64,000 bases of DNA from Psychromonas sp. SP041 (GCF_000470315.2 NZ_CBRF02000020.1:19824-83823); one strand, 5' to 3'. Shown: positions 46,624-56,964, counted from the stretch's first letter. A program made the numbers and translations. Notes: generated from the sequence alone by a model not told the origin.

Positions 46624-47172
46624 TTATTTAATACGATCGCCACTACCTTTCCCTATTACTGTTTGTAGAATATAAGTAAAGTAATTTTTTAAATTAAAAT
46701 TATTAATCATTTCCTGATCTATTTCAGCTAATAATTCCGGTGTTGACATATCAATTTGGTTAACCTGAGCAAGTCCAGTTATGCCAGGTCTAACATAAAA
46801 TACATTTTTTTCCTCTCTCGCTGAAATTAAATCAATTTGATTGAACAAACCAGGCCGAGGTCCAACTAAACTCATCTCCCCTTTAAGCACATTCCATAGT
46901 TGTGGTAATTCATCTAACTTAGTTTTACGTAAAAAGCTTCCAAAAGAAGTAATAGATGCACTACTTGCTAAATGACTTGCTACCGATTTTGTATCAACAG
47001 ACATGGTTCTAAACTTAACTAATGTAAATGGTTTTTGATAACGCCCAACACGTTTTTGTTTAAATATTGGAGAACCAGTATCAAATAGTCCAATAACAAA
47101 TAAAATAACTAAGAAGGGGAAGGCGAATATAAGCCCACACAGAGAGAAAAAAATATCTAAACAACGTATCAT
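46624..47172 (-). CDS. Initiating sugar-phosphate transferase (WcaJ/PglC-type)
   Basis: The 182-residue product starts [20 protein letters not shown], with one membrane helix. It has [40 protein letters not shown] and GPRPGLF, the polyprenyl-phosphate sugar-1-phosphate transferase signature. It would load the first sugar onto undecaprenyl phosphate at the inner membrane. The start at 47172 overlaps the upstream gene stop as ATGA; the longer frame upstream is not supported. It is the short, PglC-like form. Confidence 0.9.
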   Translation of the reverse strand: MIRCLDIFFSLCGLIFAFPFLVILFVIGLFDTGSPIFKQKRVGRYQKPFTLVKFRTMSVDTKSVASHLASSASITSFGSFLRKTKLDELPQLWNVLKGEMSLVGPRPGLFNQIDLISAREEKNVFYVRPGITGLAQVNQIDMSTPELLAEIDQEMINNFNLKNYFTYILQTVIGKGSGDRIK

Positions 47173-48113
47173 GTTTTGTCCATTGAAATTGACTTCGCAG
47201 CTTGCAGAAAACCGTATTCTATTGAATATGGTGGCTGCCAATTGAGTGTGTTTTTAGTATCAGTAATATTTAACTGTAAAGACCCTGTCAGTCTTTCGAT
47301 TACATCATTTTTATTTAATATATTGCCTACGACTTTAAAACACCAATTAGGGATAGGTAAAGCAATATTGCGCTTACTTTGTACCTTTGCCATAAGTACA
47401 ACCATTTCAGCCGTAGATAGGTCGTGGTCGTCACTCACTAAAAAAATTTTATTCGCAGCCTTAGGATGTGTAATGCAAACACCGATCAGATCAACCAAGT
47501 TATAGACTGAGACTAAGCTTCGTTGATTATATTTAATCAAATGAAAAGGCAAAGGAATGCCTTTTTTTACTAACTTCATTAAAGCTGAAAAATTTGCTTT
47601 AACTCCTGCACCGTAAACAAGTGGTGGACGAATAATAACAACTTCCATTTCGCCTTGCTGACCTAAAGCCAATAACTCTTTTTCAGCCTCAGCTTTAGAT
47701 ACTCCATAAGAATCTTGAGGCAGAGGGGCATCTTTTGCTGTAAAGGCTTCTTTATTTGACGTGCTTTCACCATTGACCTTAATAGTGCTAATAAAAATAA
47801 AGCGCTTAACACCTGCTTTGGCTGCTTGCTTAGCTAAATTTAACGTACCGTCACGATTAATACCTCTAAATTCTGACAATGAGTCAATTGCATTATCACC
47901 CATTACCTGGACTCTTGCTGCTGCATGGATAACCACATCAATACCATTAAGGACCTGTTCATAATAGGTCGAGGCGGATATTTCAGTTTTAACATACTCT
48001 AAATCTAGACTAGGTGTACGGCCCAAGCCAGTTAGCAGATAAGTATCTTTTAACTTACTCACTAAATGTTTTCCAATAAAGCCAGAATAACCCGTTAATA
48101 AAACCTTTTTCAT
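47169..48113 (-). CDS. NAD-dependent sugar epimerase/reductase, WbpV-like
   Basis: The 314-residue protein has VLLTGYSGFIGKHLVSKL at the N-terminus, VIHAAARVQVMGD, FISTIKVNGEST and the catalytic DSYGVSKAEAEKELL. The group holds WbpV- and WreQ-like C4 reductases and epimerases that act with WbpM enzymes and an initiating transferase. Its overlap with the transferase gene, and WbpM nearby, suggest the set makes and loads UDP-QuiNAc or FucNAc. That product is inferred. Confidence 0.82.
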   Translation of the reverse strand: MKKVLLTGYSGFIGKHLVSKLKDTYLLTGLGRTPSLDLEYVKTEISASTYYEQVLNGIDVVIHAAARVQVMGDNAIDSLSEFRGINRDGTLNLAKQAAKAGVKRFIFISTIKVNGESTSNKEAFTAKDAPLPQDSYGVSKAEAEKELLALGQQGEMEVVIIRPPLVYGAGVKANFSALMKLVKKGIPLPFHLIKYNQRSLVSVYNLVDLIGVCITHPKAANKIFLVSDDHDLSTAEMVVLMAKVQSKRNIALPIPNWCFKVVGNILNKNDVIERLTGSLQLNITDTKNTLNWQPPYSIEYGFLQAAKSISMDKT

Positions 48114-48178
48114 CTTAATTCCCCCTCCCCATTAATATTCGACACTATAGCCACCCTTTTCAATATAATACTAGGTGT

Positions 48179-49351
48179 TTATTGAAGGTGATTAACAATG
48201 AACTCTGAATTACGTTGGCAGTTATCCCCATCTAAAGGGTTAAGTTCATTATTTGTTTGTACTCTCTGGTGATGGTAATAATCACTACTAAAAATCAATT
48301 TTTTTAACTCAAACTCAAAATCATCTTGAGTCGTCGGTTTAGGTCCAGGAGTGTATTGTTGATAAGGAATAGTAAAACCAATCTCTTGTTTATACTTACT
48401 ATAATCATAAGGTAAAAAAAGTATCGGTTTATGAGTAACCAAAAAGTCAATATAGATGCTTGAATAATCAGAGATCAATAGATCAAAAGCGCCTAAAATA
48501 TCATTTATTTCAACAACGTCTTTACTTGAAAGTAGCTTAACTCTATCTGAAGTTAATAACTCATTTGGGACAGAGGTTTCAAAATTAGGGTGTAACCTCA
48601 AAAAAATAGTAATATTATTTTGTTGTAAAAATGCAAATAAACGCTTTATGTCTACCCCATCGAACGGAAATAGATTCGTTTCCCCAAAAGCACGCCATGT
48701 GGGAGCATAAAGTACTCGTTTGCCCGAACCACCACCAGTTACTCGATCAAAAAGAGCTTCATCTGGCGTATACAAAACATCATTTCTTGCTTGCCCCATA
48801 ATCACCACTTTATTAAGCTTTACGCCAGTAAAACCTGCCCAAGTAGAACGAAAAGCTTCAGAAGTTGAAAAGAAATAAGAGAAGTTATTACGTATTAATT
48901 TTAAATACATTTTTTTCTTAACGTTTGTATATTTTTCAAGTAGTCCAATATTTTTGATTGGTGTACCGTGTCCAAGGTGATATACATATCGCCTTACATT
49001 TAAGAATAAACCACCAACAGGAGTTTCCAAAGAAGATACCACCCACGTTTTTGCTCTCAACACATATAACATCCCTAAAAAGCTTTCACTTTCTATAAAG
49101 TAATCCCCGATTTCTGATGTTAGTTGGCTTCTTAAGTTGGCATCATTAATGACAAACTTGGTTTCTTTTTCAGGATAATGTTTAATGAAATATTCAAACA
49201 AAAATTTTGAATTATGCTTATAAGTTAAATTAAACTCTGATGAGAAAATCACCCTATTTTTTAACTTAGGTATAAATAAAAATAACAAGGAGGGTATTAG
49301 TCCTGTGATTAACAGCTTTAATCTCAGAAAGAGGTAACGATCTTTATTCAT
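48179..49351 (-). CDS. CDP-glycerol glycerophosphotransferase family protein (TagB/TagF-like)
   Basis: The 390-residue protein has HLGHGTPIKNIGLLEKYT and LLISDYSSIYIDFL, the two most conserved motifs of the Glyphos_transf family. VLYAPTWRAFGETN and FLRLHPNFE complete the set. One hydrophobic segment lies near the N-terminus (LLITGLIPSLLFLFIP). The family adds glycerol phosphate or other polyol phosphates from a CDP donor, as in teichoic acid and some Gram-negative capsules. It lies 66 bp upstream of the WbpV-like gene. Confidence 0.88.
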   Translation of the reverse strand: MNKDRYLFLRLKLLITGLIPSLLFLFIPKLKNRVIFSSEFNLTYKHNSKFLFEYFIKHYPEKETKFVINDANLRSQLTSEIGDYFIESESFLGMLYVLRAKTWVVSSLETPVGGLFLNVRRYVYHLGHGTPIKNIGLLEKYTNVKKKMYLKLIRNNFSYFFSTSEAFRSTWAGFTGVKLNKVVIMGQARNDVLYTPDEALFDRVTGGGSGKRVLYAPTWRAFGETNLFPFDGVDIKRLFAFLQQNNITIFLRLHPNFETSVPNELLTSDRVKLLSSKDVVEINDILGAFDLLISDYSSIYIDFLVTHKPILFLPYDYSKYKQEIGFTIPYQQYTPGPKPTTQDDFEFELKKLIFSSDYYHHQRVQTNNELNPLDGDNCQRNSEFIVNHLQ

Positions 49352-49675
49352 AGTTTTTTGAAAATCCGTGACCTAATTTATGGCAGTTTAAAAAACAAAC
49401 CTAAGGTAATATTGTTAAGCTATTTTAATTTAAGTCGTTTTTTACTATTACAATAATATCTGTTCTAAATATTAAAAAGGTGACGTATAAAGTAGAGAGC
49501 CCGCAGGTATCATTAATACATGCGTTTTATAATATCCAACTTCATCGATATTTTCCCGATGAATAAAAATTTTTACGATGAGTAAAAAGCACTCTCATCA
49601 AAAAGAGAAAGCTCATCTTTATCAGATATTAATATGACAATATGAAATAGATAAGGTTGCCAAATATTATGGTTT
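49352..49675. other. Intergenic gap between two glycerophosphotransferase genes
   Basis: 324 bp without a gene. A weak hairpin, GATGAG/CTCATC at 49577-49599, could be a poor terminator on the minus strand, since AAAAATTTTTATT follows. Nothing else is seen. Confidence 0.4.
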
Positions 49676-50929
49676 TTATAGCGTTAATTTACCGCTGTCA
49701 ACGACTGTATTAATAACACGATCCGCCGACAAACCATCTTCATGTGGATTGTATAAAGTATTAAACTTACTCATATCCGACGTTCGATTAAAGGCATGCA
49801 ATATATCATTAGCTAAGGTTGATGGTAAAGAGCTGATTGCCCCTGGAAGCTGTTGATTTATATTTAAATAAAAACCTCTAGTTTCATTTTCATAAGTATC
49901 TCTGTCATACATAAAAAATAATGAAGGCTTATTTAAAATAGAATAATCAAAAAATAAACTTGAATAATCCGTTATCAAAAGATCTGAAATCAATAATAGA
50001 TCATTGACGTTATCGTAATCAGAGACGTCTATAAATTGACTATCTTCTTTATCGCGGGATGTAAAATAATGACCTCGATAAAGAAAGATAATTCTCTCAT
50101 CAAAACAATCCAAAAATACTTTAGAATCTAGAGGATTAGTTAAAATATGAGAATTAGATTTATTACAAAATATATTATCTCTAAAAGTTGGCGCATAAAG
50201 TATAACTTTGATTCCAATGGCGATATTAAGCTTTTTTTTAATTGCATTAATATAGTGGAAATTATCTCTATATTTGACTAATTGATCGTTTCTAGGGTAC
50301 CCCAACTCAAGCACTTGCGATGGTCTCAAAGCAAAGCTACTAATAAAGCAACTTGAGGCATATTGGCTAGGGGATATAAAGTAGTCAATCATTTTAGATT
50401 CTATCTGATATAGATATCGAGTCCCCTTTTGACTCGCCAATGCATTATTATCACCTTTAATATCCAGGCCTATCCTTTTCAATGGCGTCCCATGCCAGCA
50501 CTGTGTAAAGACTTGACCTACTTTTTTTATGATACAAAAAGGGATTCGACAATTTACAATCCAATATTGATGAGTTGCATAAGCCAAGTAATAATTCGTA
50601 CTTCCATACAAAACAACGTTTGTTTGTGAGTGTTCCTGTAGCGTTGAATACAAGGGATGTGAACTAGAAGAAAGCACCCAAGTATAAGTATTATTATTAT
50701 CTTGTTTTAATAATGCTTCATATATTGCCAGGGGAGAGTCATTAACCATTTTCCCTCTAAAGCATTCAAATAAAAAAGAATTACTTACCACAGAGGCTTT
50801 CTTATATTTTTGGAAATAAATTGCTCTACTAAAAGTAACATAAATGACTTTAGATAAATAATCCAAGAGAGGGGATTTAGCAAATAATGTCTTAATAGAC
50901 GTTTTTAAATATACAATAAAGCGCATCAT
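49676..50929 (-). CDS. CDP-glycerol glycerophosphotransferase family protein (TagB/TagF-like)
   Basis: The 417-residue protein has TQCWHGTPLKRIGLDIKG, VILYAPTFRDNIF, IIFLYRGHYF and LLITDYSSLFFDYSIL, the standard motif order of this transferase family. It belongs with three other such proteins in this locus. Each may place a different polyol phosphate linkage, such as primer, linker or chain. It is a single gene between two gaps, so it may have its own promoter. Confidence 0.88.
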   Translation of the reverse strand: MMRFIVYLKTSIKTLFAKSPLLDYLSKVIYVTFSRAIYFQKYKKASVVSNSFLFECFRGKMVNDSPLAIYEALLKQDNNNTYTWVLSSSSHPLYSTLQEHSQTNVVLYGSTNYYLAYATHQYWIVNCRIPFCIIKKVGQVFTQCWHGTPLKRIGLDIKGDNNALASQKGTRYLYQIESKMIDYFISPSQYASSCFISSFALRPSQVLELGYPRNDQLVKYRDNFHYINAIKKKLNIAIGIKVILYAPTFRDNIFCNKSNSHILTNPLDSKVFLDCFDERIIFLYRGHYFTSRDKEDSQFIDVSDYDNVNDLLLISDLLITDYSSLFFDYSILNKPSLFFMYDRDTYENETRGFYLNINQQLPGAISSLPSTLANDILHAFNRTSDMSKFNTLYNPHEDGLSADRVINTVVDSGKLTL

Positions 50930-51679
50930 TATTATTCGCTATTTAGAAAGGTAGCCAGTGGTTTCACGTCATCAGTCATTGAGTAAAGACTTTAGGTTTT
51001 TACTTTTAATCTCATTAACGAGTCACCGTAATGAGTAAAATCTATATACTGATAAAAGACCCACAACAATGACTAAAACCATCATTCTTGCAAAGGTTTA
51101 GTAAAATGGAGAATGCGTTTTAGTTACAGTTTAAGGTAATATTTTTATATTATTGAGTAGATATAATTTTATCAACATTCGCTTTTTAAACTATTAATTT
51201 AACCAAAAAAGTTGTCATCATATATTCAAAAAATAGAGCCTGATAGTAATTGATAGCATAATCATGGTCAAGCTCAACCAACATCATAACTATAACCACA
51301 TACTAATATTGCGTCCTTTATTTCAACTCAAGAGCTAAGTGTCAAAGTGCCTCACTATAATTTAGTGTAATTACTCATGAAGAGAGAACTAAAATACAAA
51401 CTAGATTAAAAGTAAGTTATTGATAAATGAAATGTGGTATTTAAAAACATCTTCTTTTAGGAAGGAAAAAGTCATATTATTATTCAATTTCTTATTAGAT
51501 TTAAAATTTAATAATATACAATAACCCCTTACAATGGTGAAACTTAGATTCAATTAATCATGGACAATCACTAATTGGATGTAAAATATTCTTGAATAAG
51601 ATCAACTAGGCAAGTGTTTTTAAAAGCGAAGTATCAAAAATAACAATTCAAAAGTAATATTAGTAATTAACGCCCATAA
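50930..51679. other. Divergent intergenic region without visible genes
   Basis: 750 bp of AT-rich DNA between a minus-strand and a plus-strand glycerophosphotransferase gene. I found no gene fragment, strong hairpin or known operator. It probably holds two divergent promoters. Confidence 0.45.
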
Positions 51680-52849
51680 ATGAAACAAACAAAAGCAGTT
51701 AAATGCACGTTTGTTCTTAAAAAGATAAAAATTACCATGAAAAAAAAAATCTATAATATAACCCTTCTGATCTTAAGAAAAATAGTTGATCCTCTATTAT
51801 TAAAAAATAGAAATAAAGTCGTCCTTTATTCTTCAACAGGCGTGCTTGATGCAAATTTAGAATGTGTAAAAGCCTATTTATACTTTTACTACCCAAACAT
51901 TAAAGTTGTTGTATTAAAAGGGAAAATAAAAAATAATTCTCAAAAAATCATTTGTTTTTTATATACGTTTTTTACAAGTTATTATGTCATTGTAGATCAT
52001 GCGATTCCACGCTTTATTACCAATAACAAACGTGAAATTTATAATGTATGGCATGGTATTCCATTAAAAACAATTCGTCATTTCGACCAAAAACGATTTA
52101 CAGGAGGTTTTCTAGATTTTGAATCTCAAAATTTAACTGGTCTTGTTTGCTCTTCACCTTTAGATAAAGGTGTAATGGCAGCCTGCTTTAACGTACCTAC
52201 ATCTAAATGTATTCTTTCAGGCTTACCTCGTGCTGATTTATTAGAGTCAAATGGACTAGAGTGGTTCACAGACCACCAAGAACAAGAATTGATTAAAGAC
52301 TTGAATGGCAGAAAGTTGATTTCATGGATGCCGACCTATCGCGGTACATGGGAAGAGCTTAATGAAATTACTGCATTCAGCTATGAAGAAGAAGTCCTTA
52401 TGAGTGAATTCTTAAAAAGGAATAATGCCGTACTAGGCGTTCGCCCGCACAAATTTAGTAAGCTACAACCTTTACTCTTACTTGAAGAGAATAATCTTTT
52501 AGTAAATTTAGAAAAGTATATGATCACCAATACATTATTAAAACATACTCAAGTATTAATTACTGACTATTCAAGCGTTTGGCTAGACTATTCATTAATA
52601 TCTAAAAATATTTGCTTATACTTGTTTGATGCTCAAGAATATGATGATGAAAGAGGGATGATTTATCCGTTAGAAGAAGTAGTAACAGGTGAGATATCTT
52701 ATGACTTTACACAGTTATTATTTTCATTGAATAAGATGATTGAAATTGACAGCACACAAAAAATTCAACCTTCTAAACTATTTTTTAAATATAACGATGC
52801 ATGCAATACAAAGAGGTTTGTTGAACATATGTTGAATAAAAACACTTAA
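51680..52849 (+). CDS. CDP-glycerol glycerophosphotransferase family protein (TagB/TagF-like)
   Basis: The protein has up to 389 residues, with IYNVWHGIPLKTIRHFDQ, ISWMPTYRGTWEELN, LGVRPHKFSKLQP and VLITDYSSVWLDYSLI. It is the only gene of the locus on the plus strand. The start is uncertain: the Met at 51737 begins MKKKIYNITLLILRKI, a likely N-terminus, but neither site has a clear ribosome-binding site. A 31-bp palindrome follows the stop. Its polyol substrate is unknown. Confidence 0.85.
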   Translation: MKQTKAVKCTFVLKKIKITMKKKIYNITLLILRKIVDPLLLKNRNKVVLYSSTGVLDANLECVKAYLYFYYPNIKVVVLKGKIKNNSQKIICFLYTFFTSYYVIVDHAIPRFITNNKREIYNVWHGIPLKTIRHFDQKRFTGGFLDFESQNLTGLVCSSPLDKGVMAACFNVPTSKCILSGLPRADLLESNGLEWFTDHQEQELIKDLNGRKLISWMPTYRGTWEELNEITAFSYEEEVLMSEFLKRNNAVLGVRPHKFSKLQPLLLLEENNLLVNLEKYMITNTLLKHTQVLITDYSSVWLDYSLISKNICLYLFDAQEYDDERGMIYPLEEVVTGEISYDFTQLLFSLNKMIEIDSTQKIQPSKLFFKYNDACNTKRFVEHMLNKNT

Positions 52850-52860
52850 AATCACTCTTT

Positions 52861-52891
52861 CATAAGCTTAACTAACTTAGTTAAGCTTATG
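52861..52891. terminator. 31-bp near-perfect palindrome between convergent genes
   Basis: CATAAGCTTAACTAA, one base, then its exact reverse complement gives two 15-bp arms. No T-run follows on either strand, so it may be a weak bidirectional terminator or a protein site. It lies 12 bp after the stop of the plus-strand gene. Confidence 0.5.
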
Positions 52892-53043
52892 AACAGTTGA
52901 TAACTTATTAGAACGGTAATTTTTATAAATAAAAAATTCAAGAGTAAACTTGTATCAATATCCCGCCCATCAATAATCAAGGATAACTACCTAATTAAAC
53001 TTACCTCAATAAATATTAGATAGATTTGATATGCCTAGTCTGT

Positions 53044-55440
53044 TTATTTTAATAACCCCTCGAATTGCTCAAGTGCATTTTTATTATATTTTTCCCAATT
53101 AATATTAACAGGGCTAATTCCGCCATCGATGAAATTTAACATACCTTGGTACAGACCATTTTCATTGTTATCGACAATAGTCCCATAGCCTTGCTCTAAA
53201 AATGCTTTTGGTGCAGGTATATCTGTAGAAATAACAGGTACGCCTAAAGAAATAGCCTCAAGCATTACTAACCCTAACCCCTCATAATGAGAAGATAGTA
53301 AAAATAAATCACAATGCTTTAAAATAGGGAAAGGATTTCTTATCGAATTAATTATTATAATTTTTTCAGCAACTTTAGACTCTTGGGCTAACTTAAGTGT
53401 TTCCTTGTAGATTTTACCAGGCCCACCAATAATAATTAAATATAAATCATTATTTTTAATACAAGCTCTTTCGAAAGCAGATATTAATCTATCATGTCCT
53501 TTTTCAGGTGAAAATCTACCAATGCTAATAAACTTTTTCTTCGTATTATCATTTAAGATTAAATTAAGTTTATCTAGTTCTATTGTTGATTTTGTTTCTG
53601 GATTAAAAACTATATTTTCATGTGCTCTAACAACTACAGTATCATGAGGATGCAAGTTCTCTACAACTCTTAACTTAGACTTATCTACCTTAAATTCCCC
53701 AAAACACTCTGAAAGAACGCCATTAACTAACGCAATATTATCAAAACTACTATATGCGACATCCATCGTAGGTTTATGACAAAAACCTCTTATTTTATAT
53801 TCTTTCCACATATCATTGTGTACATAAATAGTCTTTTTTATATCCGAAGATGCAAATAAATTAATAACATGACGATCATAGCCACTAAATTGCAGTAAAT
53901 GTACAAAATCACAATTAGGATATGCCTTCTTAAAGTTACCATTGTATATTTTAGAGACAATAGGACTTAAAAAAGATACGTTCATATTAAAATATAAGAA
54001 TAAAACTAACGCTTCATAATAAGTATAATTAAGCATAGCTCTAAACGGAAGATACCCTATACTTTCATCCAGCTCTAGAATAGTATTTTTATTAGCTTTA
54101 ACGGCAGATTGCGAAAACGTTAAAAAGATATTAAATTTTGATTTATCAACTTTCCCTAATAGACTTGTTATGGAGGTAGTGATGCCATTTTTAGCAAGGT
54201 TCCCAGGGTAAATTAATATATTTTCTTTTCCATTATTTAATGGAGAGTCTAAACGAACTGAGTCTTTTTTATTAAAAAACAGAAGATCATTCAGGTTTTT
54301 AGCACTATTTTCTGATTCCAAAGATGAAAAAGATAATGAATTTCTATCGTATAGACATGTACCCTCATCTTTTACATAATTAATGATTTCACTTATGTCA
54401 TTTGATTTATAAAATGGGATATCTTCTTCATTAATTGTAATTCCTCGATATTCTTTATACTCCTCATAATCAAACTGATAAAGAGCAATTTTTTTATTTG
54501 AATTAGAAAAATCAAACATAACAGAAGAGTAATCAGTAATTAAGACATCAGACAGATTTAAAAAGTCATAAGTTTCTATATGGGCAGGAAGCTCATAAGT
54601 ATTACAAAAATCATCTAAACTTATATTTTTCTTCATTAAATAATGAAAACTTACATATAACACTTCATTTTCTGATAAAGATTTTGATAGCTCTTCAATA
54701 AAAAGATAGACATGTGACATTGTAAACATATTGTTCTTTCTACCTAACTTCCCTCTCCATGTAGGCATATAAACAATAATTTTTTTATCCGACAATCCTA
54801 ACTCATTTCTTAATGCATCATTATCGCTAAAAAAAACATCATTCCTAGGATAACCTTCTAGAACATATTGACCTTTATATAGATTAGTCAACATATAATC
54901 TCTATCCATAACTTTTTTTGTATGCTCGTTAGGGAATAATATATAATCACACATCAAAAAATTTCTTTGTATATTTGTTATCATATGAGGTTCATCTATA
55001 TCTGACCTCCCCATATTTTTGAATGGTGTGCCATGCCACGTATTAAGATAAATTTGCCCTTCTTTTTTTAAAAAATAATCAGGGAAACTTGTACTATTAA
55101 TCAAGTATTTTGCTATACAAAGAACAGCACAATATTTTTTTGAATGAATTTCAATCAAATTAACATCATTCAACCCATAATAGTTTAATCTTTCTTGAAT
55201 TTTTGCCTTGGTTGTTTTTTTACAAGCGACATAAATACTTAAATCTTTATCCTTCCTAGAATAGAGATCTTTCAACAAGTAAAATTCATTACTAGCAATT
55301 TGACTACCATGATATGACTCAAATAATGCTATATTTTTAATCTTATTTTGTTTTTTAAATTCAATCGAATAATATATTTTAGCTTTTTTTTGTTCTTTTT
55401 TTAGAACTAAACGAATAAACTTTTTTACTTTAGAAAACAT
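53044..55440 (-). CDS. Fused glycerophosphotransferase and GT4 glycosyltransferase
   Basis: The 798-residue protein has two enzymes. The N-terminal half has YLNTWHGTPFKNMGRSD, IIVYMPTWRGKLGRKNN and DVLITDYSSVMFDFSN, a TagB/TagF-type transferase. The C-terminal half, from about residue 410, has ILIYPGNLAKNGITTSI and then FISIGRFSPEKGHDRLI and SSHYEGLGLVMLEAISLGVP, a GT4 transferase. The fusion suggests that sugar and polyol-phosphate units are added in turn, as in an alternating polymer (inference). It follows the ABC ATPase gene by 14 bp. Confidence 0.85.
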   Translation of the reverse strand: MFSKVKKFIRLVLKKEQKKAKIYYSIEFKKQNKIKNIALFESYHGSQIASNEFYLLKDLYSRKDKDLSIYVACKKTTKAKIQERLNYYGLNDVNLIEIHSKKYCAVLCIAKYLINSTSFPDYFLKKEGQIYLNTWHGTPFKNMGRSDIDEPHMITNIQRNFLMCDYILFPNEHTKKVMDRDYMLTNLYKGQYVLEGYPRNDVFFSDNDALRNELGLSDKKIIVYMPTWRGKLGRKNNMFTMSHVYLFIEELSKSLSENEVLYVSFHYLMKKNISLDDFCNTYELPAHIETYDFLNLSDVLITDYSSVMFDFSNSNKKIALYQFDYEEYKEYRGITINEEDIPFYKSNDISEIINYVKDEGTCLYDRNSLSFSSLESENSAKNLNDLLFFNKKDSVRLDSPLNNGKENILIYPGNLAKNGITTSITSLLGKVDKSKFNIFLTFSQSAVKANKNTILELDESIGYLPFRAMLNYTYYEALVLFLYFNMNVSFLSPIVSKIYNGNFKKAYPNCDFVHLLQFSGYDRHVINLFASSDIKKTIYVHNDMWKEYKIRGFCHKPTMDVAYSSFDNIALVNGVLSECFGEFKVDKSKLRVVENLHPHDTVVVRAHENIVFNPETKSTIELDKLNLILNDNTKKKFISIGRFSPEKGHDRLISAFERACIKNNDLYLIIIGGPGKIYKETLKLAQESKVAEKIIIINSIRNPFPILKHCDLFLLSSHYEGLGLVMLEAISLGVPVISTDIPAPKAFLEQGYGTIVDNNENGLYQGMLNFIDGGISPVNINWEKYNKNALEQFEGLLK

Positions 55441-55454
55441 AAAATACCTAATTA

Positions 55455-56198
55455 CTATTTATATTTATTCATAACTTCATCGACAGTACCATCTAAGATA
55501 ACTTTACCTTTATCTAGATATACAGCCCTATTACACATACTTTTAATGTCTGAATCTGTATGTGAAACAATGATAATCAATCTTGATGACTTCATTATCT
55601 CGCGCATTCGTTTGTTACATTTCTCTTTAAAGTATTTATCGCCAACACTCAATACCTCATCAATAATCAAAATATCGCTACGATATGTTGTTGCAATAGA
55701 AAAAGCTAATCGAGAGACCATGCCACTTGAATACGTTTCAATTGGCTTGTTAATTGAATCATCAAGCTCTGAAAAATCTATAATATCTTTAATCTTATCT
55801 TCTATCTCTTTCTTTGTTCGGCCAAGCAAAGCACCAGCTAAATAAATATTATCTAATCCACTTAGTTCACGTGCAAAAAATGAATTAAGAGACAGCAGAG
55901 ACCCAACATCTAATTTTGAATAAAATTGACCACTCGTTGGCTCGAGAACTCCAGATAATACCTTACAAATAGTTGATTTCCCTGCGCCATTACGCCCAAC
56001 GATACCAACAATATCTCCTTCATAAAACTTTAAAGAAACGTTGTTTAACGCAGCTTCTCTATTTGCGTTCGAATTTGAGGCGACACGTTGCCTTTCATGT
56101 TTAGATAAGAATAAACGCTTTAAGTTAAAACTCGTACTATTTGCATATTTTAAAGTGACATCATTAAGTTCGACGACTAAGTTTTTATCATTACTCAT
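55455..56198 (-). CDS. Polysaccharide/teichoic-acid-type export ABC ATPase (TagH/Wzt/KpsT-like)
   Basis: The 247-residue protein has Walker A GIVGRNGAGKST, signature ETYSSGMVSRLAFSIAT and Walker B DILIIDEVLSVGDKYF, the pattern of glycan-exporting ATPases. No C-terminal carbohydrate-binding domain is present. The start at 56198 has AGGA nine bases upstream; the Met at 56207 sits too near that site. It overlaps the permease stop by a few bases less than a codon away. It would power export of the polymer made here and is the only such ATPase in the window. Confidence 0.88.
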   Translation of the reverse strand: MSNDKNLVVELNDVTLKYANSTSFNLKRLFLSKHERQRVASNSNANREAALNNVSLKFYEGDIVGIVGRNGAGKSTICKVLSGVLEPTSGQFYSKLDVGSLLSLNSFFARELSGLDNIYLAGALLGRTKKEIEDKIKDIIDFSELDDSINKPIETYSSGMVSRLAFSIATTYRSDILIIDEVLSVGDKYFKEKCNKRMREIMKSSRLIIIVSHTDSDIKSMCNRAVYLDKGKVILDGTVDEVMNKYK

Positions 56199-56199
56199 A

Positions 56200-56964
56200 T
56201 TAAACATTCCTGATGATTTGAGGAGTAAGCTTTTTACAGACTCTAATTAATATAAATAATGCAAATGATGAAAAGACTAGTCCGTAAAGCATATTTTCAT
56301 ATTGCACCTTGTCCGTATAAATTAGTGCGTTATTGTAATAATTAATTAAATGAGCAAACGGATTTAAATCAACTAAGAAACGAAAGTTTTCAGGCACTCT
56401 ATCCGCTGGATAAATAATTGGCGTGAGATAAAATAAAATTCTCAGTCCAAAACCAACTAAAAATGCAGTATCTTTTACAAATACATTCAATACGGCTAAA
56501 AATAAAGATAATGCACTCACAGCAACGAGAGAAGTGAGGAATGTAATAGCAAGTGCAAAGAAATCAGGCACAAACCCTAAATAAAGTAATATCGATTGCA
56601 AAATTAAATAAGCAAAGAAAAACGTGTAACACTCACCAAACACTTCGGAAGTTGGTAAAATGGGAAGCGGCATTTTTACTTGGCACACTATACCTTTATA
56701 ACGGCGAAAAGATTTTGTTGCGCTAGACATGCTAGAGCTCCACCATTTCCAAAGTGTAACCCCTATTGCAATCATTAAAAGTTGGTCTGCGCCACTGTGT
56801 CCAAAAATAACCCCGACAACATAACTGTATAAAGCAATTAACATCAGAGGTTCGATTATCCACCATAGATAACCTAAAAAGGTACCTCGAATATTTGCTT
56901 TTTTCTTTAAATGTGCCAATGTGTAAAGGATATACATATTTCTTGATATTGCTTTTGTATTCAA
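56200..56964 (-). CDS. ABC-2 polysaccharide export permease (TagG/Wzm-like)
   Basis: The 254-residue protein has about six membrane helices and begins with the NMYILYTLAHLKKKANIRG.FLGYLWW pattern, here split by a Thr, of ABC-2 exporters. PIIYPADRVPENFRFLVDLN and NPFAHLINYYNNALIY match TagG/Wzm proteins. It forms the inner-membrane channel with the ATPase encoded next. It is likely the first gene of the downstream set. Confidence 0.88.
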   Translation of the reverse strand: MNTKAISRNMYILYTLAHLKKKANIRGTFLGYLWWIIEPLMLIALYSYVVGVIFGHSGADQLLMIAIGVTLWKWWSSSMSSATKSFRRYKGIVCQVKMPLPILPTSEVFGECYTFFFAYLILQSILLYLGFVPDFFALAITFLTSLVAVSALSLFLAVLNVFVKDTAFLVGFGLRILFYLTPIIYPADRVPENFRFLVDLNPFAHLINYYNNALIYTDKVQYENMLYGLVFSSFALFILIRVCKKLTPQIIRNV

